From contig CM073560.1 in assembly GCA_037074615.1 (NCBI GenBank), positions 937,501-1,001,500 on the forward strand: DNA of 64,000 nucleotides, written 5' to 3'. Positions within the stretch are counted from its first letter, which is position 1, and each line of letters opens with the position of its first letter. Source of the stretch: Leucaena leucocephala. Taxonomy: Eukaryota; Streptophyta; Magnoliopsida; Fabales; Fabaceae. This document shows positions 46,724 to 57,900 of the stretch, in pieces. The notes below the pieces were generated by a model. The model was not told the origin of the DNA. It ran no database searches and was given only the letters and a program-made list of their open reading frames with translations. Made by a program: the position numbers and the translations under genes.

Positions 46724-49114
46724 GGCGAGAAATGAAGCAGTTTGCAGAATCATGCATGGAAACTCCATCAATCAAGAAAATATATCAACTCTGATTAATG
46801 CTCATCATTTCCATGATCATCGTGAGCCTTAATTCTAGTGCTATTTGTCTCCATGTTTGATATGGGAGTTAATTTCCGAGGAATGAAAGATGTTGGATTT
46901 AAATACGGTAGGGGTAGGATGTTGGATATTTGATCATGCTCCTCCGTGGGACTTATTTAATTAATTTTATTATATTAAAAAATTAGTTAAATTAATTAAT
47001 ATGATATATATTTTTAAAACATCCTAATTATCTTATTTAATTCACTCTCTCAATCTTTTATTTGATTATTTTCTAAGAAATATTTATAGGGATAATTTAT
47101 AAAAAAATTAATAAATATAAAAAAATATATCTTATATTTATGATCAATACAAACTTCTCAATTTAATCTTAAATTAAGAATTGACAAAGTATTTAATTAT
47201 TAATAAAGTAATGGATATTTGGTATTCTGAAGTATCCATATGGGGGACCATTGTCACGAATATAGTACAAACTTGATAAACTTAATTAATTTATCATATA
47301 TTTATGATTTGATGTGGTTTGAATATTTTTAAAATAGTGTAGGAATTCAAACATGAGAAAAGTACCCCCCAAAAAAATCATTTTACCGAATTGGAAAAAA
47401 CTCCATATGATTCACAGTAAATGAGGTGCATGCAATAATATTGTGATCAAGTGAATCAATATAAGAAAAACTGCTAATATAAACATGAAAGAATAATACA
47501 AGGAATTAATTTGTGATCAGGACTTGATAAGAAAATTGTAATTAAGAAAATTTAATAAATTAGTTGTACTTTTATAAATAAGAATCATTTCAATTAGATC
47601 TAATTAATTAATTAATTAATTAGATCACTTCAAAACTAAATGCATTAAATAAATTGAAAACCAAATATGTTCAGGTAACTGTTACATGCCACTTTTTTTT
47701 CTTGTTATAGAAAAATTTAGGTAGATTGGTCCTACTAAAACCAAGATTTCATCTAATATGGAAATGACATGAATATTGATTCATATAAAATGATTTTAAA
47801 TGTTGATTGAATTAATCATGGCATAATTTAATTGCATCAATCATCATGTAATTGAGAAATTTTAACAAATATACTTGTAATAAATATGCGATTTAATAAT
47901 ATTTTATATTTGGAAAAAAATTTAAATACTTTCTAATTATATAACTAATATGTCTTGCTTGGTTGCCCTGCTCAAGTCATATAATATCTGCTTTAATTTG
48001 ATTGAATTAATAAATTATTGGATGTGGATTTATTTATTCGATAATTATTTAAAAAAGAAGAAGATAAATTAAGAATAATCAAATAATGTTAATTTCGAAT
48101 ATAAAATTTCTATACTATTTTTTATTCATGAAAAAAAAAATCATTTCTTGAGTTTCACAACCCAAATATAATTGAAGAAAAAAAAGATCTTTGAAATCAA
48201 TATAAAATACAAAATATTAAAAACGCTCACAAGCTGAATTAAATTTTAGTCACCCATATATAATATAAATAAAACTATTAGAACATTCTAAGTTATAATA
48301 TTGGATATTTTAATTGATTTTTTGAGAAGATTAAAGAAAGCACATAAATTAATTAATTATGATCAAACCCAATCCCTCAAAATAAATTCATATAATATAC
48401 TTCTTAATATAATCAAATTAGTCAACTAATTCTTATATCGGTCATAATTAATTAATTTATTTAGCTTCTTTAATTTATTTAAAAAATTAACTAATTTCAA
48501 TAAACGACATGAGGAGTAGTAATTTTTTGAAGGATTAAGTAGTTATGTTTCTTTCTAGACTATGGCTAACTAATAGGATTGTAGTAAACTAAAAAGACGA
48601 CTTACATGGTCAGTATTAAATAATAAATTAAGTATGAAATTCTATTTGTATAATAAATTATAGAAGATGATCAGGTTTTTGTTATAATATTATATGTTGA
48701 CAAAGATATGATTTGCATATTTGGATTATTGGCAAGAGTCCAACTCTGGATTGAACAATGGACATGGAGCTAATTAACTGTCAGCTACAAAGTTAGTTTC
48801 TTGTTAAGATAGCCATTCCCTTTCATGAGGCCGTCCTAACATTTCAAAGCTAAGTAACTGTCATCTATTCATTAAACACTTCAGCACTAAATTTGATTTC
48901 TCCGCCACCACTTTAATCACATTGCATTAGTTCTAGTTTTTGTTTTCAGCGTTGGCTTTGTCTTTATCTACGTCTTTTTCACAGAACCAGCAACGACCAT
49001 TTCTCTTGAAAAGCCACGTGCAATATGTGAATATGTGTACATACATACATACTATTCTCTCTCCTTCTTCTTCTTCTGATGAACTGTTAGGTCGTTTAGC
49101 TATAAAGTGCTAGA
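46724..49114. other. AT-rich intergenic
   Basis: Very AT-rich, with repeated TTAATTAATTAA-like stretches. No gene or complete transposable element recognised. Confidence 0.5.
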
Positions 49115-51970
49115 ATGAAAGAAATAGAATTCCCCTGTTGTGAAAAGACCTTCTGGTTTCTTCTTGTGGCCTATCTGGGGCTGGCGTTACTGGCAGCCAT
49201 TGCTTCAGGTCTGGCTCTGGGGCTATTGTCCTTCACCCAGGTTGATCTTGAGGTCCTTATTAAATCTGGTCATCCAAACGACAGAAAAAAATGCAGGTTT
49301 CTTATGAAATCGACGACCTCACCACCTTCCGCATTCTTTAATTGCTTATCATCATCATCATTCATTTTGCGTTTTGGTTTCCATTTGGAGCAAGGATTTT
49401 ACCAATCGTAAAGAATAGTCACTTCGTCCTCTGTACTCTCCTTATTGGAAAATCACTTGCTACAGAGGTATGATAATATATACCTATTTATATAAATATA
49501 TAACATCCTCCACATCATTCTTTTCCCTTTAAAAGGTACTGATGACTCTGTATTATAATTTGAAAGCCTAAAACGTGATCATGATATTTGTTGGTTGGAG
49601 TTACCCTTGACGTTGGGGCCTCTTTGGGGAACCTCCAAATCATTATTTCTAAAATACTTTTACGTTAAACTCCTTTCACATATTTACCTAAAATCACTTC
49701 CAAAAAAGCTAATCCAAACACCCTCTTTGAAGAGATTGACATTAATTTGATGTTTGTAATGTAAGGCAATGCCAGTTGCTCTGGACAGAATACTTCCTTT
49801 CTGGCTTGCTATCTCGTCACTGTCATGGTGAAGGTAATATTATATGTGTTTATATATATATTCATTTATATTTTTTTTAACCTGACTTCATCATAAGTTC
49901 AAATATTTAACTTTTTTACCATAATTTCTGTTGTTAGATTGTTCCACAAGCTGTGGCTGCCCGTTATGGACTACCTTTAGGAGCAAAGATGGCTCCCTTT
50001 GTTCAACTCCTTCTTCTCATCTTCTTCCCCATATCCTATCCTGCTAGTCAGGTAAGAAACAAACTGAAAACCCTTAAATTGTATATTTAGAGGGTAAGCT
50101 TGGAGAAAACATGAGACTCCCAAAAGTTTTATTTTATCAAAACAATTAAGCAAACTGAAGCATAGCCTCAAACTATCTGTATGACACGTTTATACTTTAA
50201 GAAGCAGGTCAGTCAGAGAATTTCTTGTCAGATTCAGTTCATTTCCTAAAGATCTTCCCGTTATGGCATGCAGATTCTGGATTGGACTCTTGGGAAAGAA
50301 CACTCAGTTCTAGTAAGAAGATCAGAGCTAAAACATTTGTGGACTTACATTCAAATAAGGTTTGCTCTGAACTAAAATCCATGAAGTTTACAAGCCATTG
50401 AATCTGCACGTGGCTAAAATGTTAATATGCAGGCAGGGAAAGGAGGAGAACTGTCTCATCATGAAACTTCTATAATCTCAGGTGCAATGGATTTGACTGA
50501 GAAGACAGCAAAAGATGCAATGACACCCCTATATGAAGTTTTTTCCCTCGACATCAACTCCAAACTTGACATGTAATATGTGATAAAAGCTCAAATTTTT
50601 ACTGATACATATATATATGTATATATATATTATTTTCTCTTTTTCTCTCCTGTCTTCTTTTTATCGATATAGTTCAACTTTATCTCTAGGCATACAATGA
50701 CTGTAATAAGTTGCAAAGGTCACAGTCGAATACCTATATACTCTGGAAGTCCAAGAAACATTTCTGCTTTAACTATTGGATGTATAATTTGGAGAGCTTA
50801 GTATTCTCATATTTTAGTCTCTGAGATTCATGTTCTGCAGTTCTTTTTGTGCAGGTTAAGAATCTAGTCTTCTGCCGCCCAGAAGATGAGACCCCAATCA
50901 AGAATTTGATAATCAGGAAAATTCCTAGGTATGAGAATTTCTGCTGGTGGTTTTCATACCTGCACCAGTTAATCATCATCACTATTCTTATTTCTCAAGC
51001 TGTGTTGTTACTAACTTCAGTATAATTTTGGCATAATCTTATACAAGGGTTTATGAAAACTGGCCACTTTATGAAATGCTGAGTCAATTCAAGAAGGGTC
51101 GCAGCCATATGGCCGTTGTGTTGAAGGAAAACAAGAAAAGAGAGAACACCACAGCTCAGAATGCTATCACGCGTACTTTTCTGAACATAATTACAGATAA
51201 ACTATCAAATGAAGTGCAGATAAATGAAGGCAACAACATCATATGGCTTTTAGATTAGTATTTTATCAAAGCTATTATGTCGTCTTTGAGATTGTACCGG
51301 TCTTAGGCCAGTCCTGCATAGCTCAAATTGGATCATGTTGAAGGTAGCTTCATAAATGAGACTCATTTTATGTTTTGTTTTTCTTGATTCTGTATTCAGA
51401 ATATAGCCCTTCCTTTAAAATGGAAGAGAATCACGGTGCTTCCATCTATGAATCCACTTTGTCTTCTAGGGACACTAAATATCATAGTGCAACACTTAAC
51501 AGTGTGATGGAACAAGACAATGAAATGCATCAGCAGTTGATGCAATCATGGGAACATGAGAGTAAATATATTTCACGAGAAGAAATAGAGTCTCTTTCAA
51601 CTGTCTTGGATGAGGAAGCAATTGGCATCATTGCCATGGAAGATGTTATGGAGGAACTATTACAGGTTAGTTTTTCCTGTTATATTCATGGAAGATGTTA
51701 CAGGCTAGTATTAACATGCTAATTTTCTTACTTTTTCTGTTTACAAGGGAGACATACTGGATGAAACTGATGAATACGTTCATGTCCAAAAGTGAATAAA
51801 CACCGTAGCTATTATTGTAGTTTAACTAACTTCCCATGTTCATGCCTCTTTTTTCCCTCACTAACGCAGTGATAACAATCTAATTTTCCCCATGTTTCCT
51901 TCTCATTTTCAGCATTAGGATTAACTTGAAGGCTTCACAAAGATCACGGTCATCATCAAGGAGAGGTTGA
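49115..51970 (+). pseudogene. CBS/DUF21 (CNNM-like) membrane protein, apparently broken
   Basis: Related to plant DUF21-CBS proteins, CNNM/CorC-like transporters thought to act in Mg or other cation homeostasis. Recognisable blocks in order: GLALGLLSFTQVDLEVLIKSG (exon 1), RILPIVKNSHFVLCTLLIG, AMPVALDRILPFW, IVPQAVAARYGLPLGAKMAP, ILDWTLGKEHSVLVRRSELK, AGKGGELSHHETSIISGAMD with DAMTPLYEVFSLDINSKLD, KGHSRIPIYSGSPRN, VKNLVFCRPEDETPIKNL, ENWPLYEMLSQFKKGRSHMA, EAIGIIAMEDVMEELLQ, GDILDETDEYVHVQ, IRINLKASQRSRSS. Two defects are visible. The exon at 49765-49833 lacks about five codons, runs into TGA and has no in-phase donor; and the exon ending at 50359 needs an extra base before GGACTTACATTC to rejoin the next exon. 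Either a pseudogene or an assembly with small deletions. Confidence 0.65.
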
Positions 51971-52754
51971 TTATAGCATTTCCGAAATTCTCAATGATTT
52001 TTAGTTCTGTCAACCTTTCAAAAGCTTATATGTACGTGTCTACATTTATTCAAATATATCAATAAAAAGAAAATCTAGTACTCCAGTTCTTAATATATAA
52101 TTTATTAAATTAATTTGATTAGATTAAGAAAGTTAGTTAATTTAATTAATATGACATATTTTTTTCCTTAACTCCCTAGCCTCCTCTCTAACTTGGTGGT
52201 TGTTGAGGGAATATTAATAGGGTTAATTTGAAAAAAAATGATAAATATATGAAATATATTTTTTATATTTAAAATCAAGATTAACCTCCAATTAAGTTCT
52301 ATGAAGTATTACTTACAAGTTGCCTATCATTGAAGTTAACTTTTTCTTTTGTATATCCAATTGGTTTCCAGAAACCATACTAGGTCCTAGTGATCTTTAT
52401 ACGGGTATAGAACTCCTAGAAATATTTTTTTCCAATAACTTTCAATTACGAATGGTAAAATCAGATTAATATTTCTCTTTCAAACCTGTGAGAAGATTGC
52501 GATTAATTATTTAATTATTATTTTTTTATTTTTTTAAATTTTCTATTTTATAGATAACTGTTTATCTAGATATACGAGATCTTAAATACAAATTAAATAC
52601 AAAATAGAAGACGAAACCACTTAAACGTAGAATAAGCCTTTGGGAGAAAGACATCCCAAAAGATAACTACTCATAAGACTGCAGAAACATGAATAACATT
52701 CATAGTAAATGTTTGGGAGAAAGGCAAGCAATTTTTACATGATTGCAAGAAAAA
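51971..52754. other. Intergenic
   Basis: AT-rich; holds the 3' ends of the two converging genes and nothing else recognisable. Confidence 0.4.
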
Positions 52755-53964
52755 TTAAAACTTAGATGGCTTTGGTGTCTCTATCAACTTGAAATTGACA
52801 TCAAAGTCCTCCCACATCTTATAGCAACTCGAGATTTTTGGACTCTTGCAGCGTGCAGGAGAGGCATGCTGAGTTGCTAAAGACTGCTCTTTGCTTGATA
52901 ACTCCTCTTCAGGCCATTCCTCAGGAATCTCTTCCAACTCCAAGTGTGAACTCAGATCACTCTTGGAATATAAAGGAAGATGAGCAATATTTAATTAGAA
53001 AAACAAAAAAAAAAATGTAAAACTGCCGAAACAGGAGAAGAAGTTACATGCTAACCTTGAGTAACTCAGAACAAAAAAACAACTTATCATCTGGATCTGT
53101 TCAAGATACATATATCTAAGAATGAGTAACTCAAGTTCCAAACAAAAACAATAAACAACAAAAACCATAAACTTCTCAAAGTGAGTTTTAAGAAAAACCA
53201 TTAGTAGGCGAAGCTTTCTCACCATAAGATATATTCTCACTCTAATTTTACTATGTGAGAATCTCAAACTGTACCTAAACGTTTCAGAAAAAATCTCTTA
53301 AAAAACAAAAGAGCTCTCGGAAGAATTAGCTTCAATTACCACTTTCAAGTCCAACAATCTTTAAAAAAGTGCGCAAATCCATGACTTCAGTTTGTGATTT
53401 GATACACTCTTCATGATTGTGCAGACATTGTTCTTCAGCAATTGCACTAAGATAAAGATGTTCCTCTGTCAAGGCACTTGGCTTCTGGCTACTTTTATTT
53501 TTTATCTTCCCAAAGTTGGAAATGTCAGAAAGTGCTTTCCTGTTACCAGTGGGTAACTTCTCTGGAGCTTTGGGAGCAGTTCTTTTACTCTCATGGTTTT
53601 TTATCTTGACAGGAGGAGCAACTTCTTCCAGATTAGAAAGCTCCTTAGATTTCAGTTGTTTGCCTGAGTTTAATGCATCCAGTGCTTTCCTTCCACCTCC
53701 TTGAGTAAAAAGCTTCTCTGAGTTGGATAAATCACCAAGTGGTTTTCTCCCATCAGCCCCTGCCTTCTTCCTCTGTCCTGTAAAATTTTCCTTGGCAGAA
53801 ATAGTTGCTCCTGAAAGTGTTAGAAAAATTAGTCTTAGAATGATTACAAATAAAAAACAACTTAATTGTGTAACAGGTCAAAAAACTAAATTGGTAATTA
53901 CAATACCATCCATGTGGATGCCAAGAATCGGATCTTGACGCAAATGACCAGTTCGTGCTGCCAT
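52755..53964 (-). CDS. PATRONUS/securin-like cell-cycle protein
   Basis: Probable plant securin-type regulator that protects sister-chromatid cohesion and is destroyed by the APC/C. Four exons join in phase: 53964-53907, 53810-53340, 53096-53056, 52961-52755; 258 residues. Degrons: a KEN box at 26-28 (SAKENFTG) and three destruction boxes of type RxxLx3-4N at 41-49 (RKPLGDLSN), 60-67 (RKALDALN) and 110-118 (RKALSDISN). The first and third resemble the RKALNDITN box I recall in Arabidopsis PANS1. The segment AEEQCLHNHEECIKSQ also resembles the PANS1 segment LHDHSKCIKEQ. The rest is Lys/Ser-rich and probably disordered, with an acidic C-terminal part (EEIPEEWPEEELSS). Whether it is PANS-like or the rice RSS1-like sister group is open; identity rests on short motifs. 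Confidence 0.75.
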
Positions 53965-54987
53965 TTGTACTTAACTAACAATTTCTGAGTTCAGTTCCTG
54001 GAATTGGAAGAAAATTCGGTGAATAAACAGATATGAGGGATCAGATAGCTCTAGGAACTGAAAAAGGAAAATTGCCCCAAGAAATAATTTCTGTGAACAT
54101 AAACAAGTCTATAATAATTAGAGAAACAAAAGAGGCCTTTAAGGAAATATGTAGAACTTCTTCCAACCAAAAAACAAGACTTTTTTATGCTTCGACTTGT
54201 GCAAGTTTCCCCCATATCAATGGCCTCAAGGGTTAATATAGATACCATCAAAAACAAAGACAAGGAAAATCCTTTCAATAATCTACTCGTGTCAATTGGG
54301 GGGACAGAGAGCTTTGTTATAAAATCATCTAGATCTAGTCGCTCTTTCAGTCTCTTCTTCTCTAGAAAATACGGCCAGGATTTCAGTCCTCCGCTATCAT
54401 CGTCCTTTCTCTCTCGAAACTACAAAACCCTAACATTCAACCTCAACCCCAATTATAATCACACCACACAATTTAAGAACGGTTTCAAAGGAAAAAAGAA
54501 AAGGCAAGAATAAGAAGAAAAACATTAACAAAGAGGGTTGTAACCTGGAGGAGAAAATATTTTCTAGGCTTTCTCGTTCGTTCGACTTTCTCACCGTTGC
54601 TCTGAGATTCTTGATTAAGACGTTGGTGTTTCAATGTTTAAGCCAATCGGTCGGGCGCGTTTCTTAGATACTAACATAAGAGGCGGTGTTCTTCAACGGT
54701 AACTTCTGCCCTTTTATGTGCTTAACTGCTTGCTTATGTGCGAGAGGCAGGGGTCTTCAACGGCTACTTTTGCCCTTTTATATCGGTTGGCTTCTCATTT
54801 TTGGTTTTCTTTTTTAAAAAATTAAAATTAAATTAAAAAAATAATAAATATATAATCATTAATATCAATATCAGTCCTTTCTTTAATATCAATATCATTA
54901 ATATAAAAATTATTATTCATAACTTGTAAATACCATAATAGACCTTATATTTACAACAATCATAGCCCCCACTTGTTTAACAATAAT
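53965..54987. other. Leader, 5' UTR intron and promoter of the securin-like gene
   Basis: The minus strand has a probable non-coding first exon ending CTCCTCCAG before GTTACA at 54546, so a 5' UTR intron spans about 53980-54546. Farther up lie the promoter motifs listed separately, and a roughly 64-bp imperfect tandem duplication (54679-54721 and 54743-54785). Confidence 0.5.
54594..54763 (-). promoter_or_regulatory. Cluster of AACGG (MSA-core) motifs
   Basis: Three AACGG cores lie upstream of the securin-like gene: AGCAACGGTGA (minus strand, 54594-54598), TTCAACGGTAA (54695-54699) and TTCAACGGCTA (54759-54763). The last fits the M-phase-specific activator consensus YCYAACGGYYA except at one position. 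Two of them were doubled by a local tandem duplication. MSA elements are bound by three-repeat MYB factors and drive G2/M transcription, which fits the proposed function of the gene. Confidence 0.5.
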
Positions 54988-57900
54988 TAGGGCTGGTAAT
55001 GCGGGCTAACCCGCCGGATACGGGTTAGCCCGCGGTGGGTTGGGCTGGAGGCGGGCCGGTCTTTTTAGGCCCGCCTCCAGGCGGGTTGGTGTAAGACCAA
55101 CCCGAGCCCGCCTAGGCGGGTTGGCGGGCTAGCCCGCCAACCCGCCAGATTTTTTTATTTTTTTTTTAAGAATTTCATTATAAACTTATAATAATAACCT
55201 AAATAAAATTGTATGCAAATACATCACAAAGATGGAAAGATTACAAATATGAAATACATTAGTTTACATAACAGTTCACTGAAATTTTAACTCTCAACAT
55301 TAATTGGATTCGAGCCATGATCTGAAGCTGTCAAAATATGTATTCCTTCAGTTTTGTCACCGTCCTTAGATAAATCTGTCACAAGTAATAAAACAAAATG
55401 AGTATATATATAATAATTAATAAGATAACGTTAGTACTAAATTACTAATATTACAAATACCATAACCATTAATACCAATTCCAGTATCATCAGACTCATC
55501 AGATGGGAAACCAAGCATCCAATTACGGGTACAAATAAGGGCTTCAACATTATCTGAAAGAAGACAACTCCTGTATTTTGTAAGAACTCGTGAACCAATA
55601 CTAAAAGCTGATTCACTGGCCACTGTTGTGATTGAAATACTGAGGATGTCAGCTGCCATCTTCGAAAGACATGGAAAACGAGGAGAATTATTCTTCCAAT
55701 ACTCTAAGACATTCATCTCTATGAACAAGTTATGATCAAGAGTTGCTTCTTCCAAGTAGAAGTCCAGTTCAGACTTTTCCAATGATTGAGTGTCTTTACT
55801 CTTGCATTGAAGATAATACTAAATCATATAAATAAAGTATTAGTAAAGTAAAATATGAAGCAAAATAACATTTTAAAACATGTAGTAAACGAAGAGTTGC
55901 AAATTTACCCCAAAAGCTGTGGTGTTTAAATAACTATACTTTCTAGCACCAGTACTCGGATGAAGAGGAGGTTGAACTAGTGGCACGTCTTCAGTGACAT
56001 TAGTAGAACTAGCAGAACCAGTACCACTAGCACCAGAAAAACTAGAGTGGATTGAAGTTGATGAGGATCCCACATTCAAACTTTTCTTCTTATACTCATC
56101 AAACACACAATATAACTTATTCCTGATATATTCAATCTTTTCATTATGATGTATGGGATCAAGTTGTGAGTAAGAAAACCGTATGATATCAAACTTCATC
56201 CGTGGATCAAGAATAATTGCAATTGCAAGGATGACACTATAATCACTCCAATATTTGTCAAACTTAGCAAGCATCCGGTGGGCCATTTCTCGAAGCACAA
56301 GATCATCAGTATGAACATATTCTTTTAGCAATAACTCGATCTTTGATATCTGAAGGAAGTACATGTTAGAAGTTGGATAGGAGGACCCAGACATCAACTC
56401 TGTTATTGCTGCAAATGGAGCCAAGAAGCTGCAGATCTCCTTTGCTCTTGACCATTCTTCATTGGTCAATGCATGAGGGAAATTGTCATCATGGATAGCT
56501 AATTTTGCAAAGGCACGTTGATATATAATTGCACTTTCAAGCATGGCATGTGTTGAATTCCATCTAGTTGCCACATCGTGCCGTAAACCCATGGAAGTCT
56601 TAATACCAACTTGGTAACATATTTCTTGAAATTAATAACCCTTGCCTCTGATGCCCTTACATATCTAATACTTTCTCTGATCTTTTGCACAGCAACACTT
56701 ACGACTTTCAACCCCTCTTGAACTATCAAATTCAAGATGTGAGCACAACATCTCACATGGAAAAACTCACCATTGCATATCAAGGGTTCATTCAAATTCA
56801 GCATGTCTTTCAAAATATTTTGCATATTATCATTTGCTGCTGCATTATCCACAGTAATAGAAAATACTTTCTTTTCAATCCCCTAATCTTCCACAATTTT
56901 ATTCAACTTGTTAGCCAAAACTGATCCAGAGTGCGGAGGTTGCAAGTGTGTGAAAGCAAGTATTTTGCTATTGAGGCTCCATTTGTCATCAACAAAATGA
57001 CCAGTCATGCAAATATATCCCTCACCAGTTATTGCAGTCCAACAATCAGTAGTTAAACATATCCTACCAGGACTATTTGCTATGGATTTTTTCACAATTT
57101 CTTTTTGTTTAAGATAGAGATTCCAAACATCCACCACAGCAGTCTTCCTAGATATAAACTTACAATCTGGATTCAAAAATTCACACATTTCCCTAACCCC
57201 TTCATATTCAACATAAGAATAGGGAAAGTCATGTAAAACAATAGCCTTAGCCACAATTTCTCGAAATCTAGTACTGTCAAAGTGTCTACTTCTCACCTTC
57301 CCAGCTTGGTCTAGCATCATAGTACCAATGTCCCGAAATTTTGGGATTAACCGACATGATTCCACATGACGCCAAAGGGTTGAAGTTCCATATTGCTTAC
57401 CCCCGACTGCAAAAGCTTTTCCACAACCATTACATGTAGCTTTTTCTTTCCCATCTTGTTTTCCAATTCTAGTAAAATATCTCCAAACATCAGATGTACT
57501 TTTTTTAGCCTTCTTTGCAACATTACCATCCACAGAAGGTTCATCATGTTGAGATTTTTTCTCATTTGCTCCATCAGTAACATCATTTTGAGCTTGAGCT
57601 TGCATTTGAAGCTCCTTCTGAACAGTATTATCACACATCTGAAACAAACCATAATGATAGAATAAGTTAGCAACCAGTACCCAACATTACTTGAAAGTGC
57701 ATCAGACTGAATTCCATGTATCTAAGTCATTAGCCAACATGATTGATATATCAAGTATCAATCAAGACTTTATAAAGGAATTAATGAAGAATGAAAATTG
57801 AAAACCGAGGCTTTTCCAAAAAGCCTAGGGGAGAATTCTTCTTCTCTACAACATTCTGTAGATTTTCCAGAAATCAGAAAGGTTAAGAAAAAAACATCTT

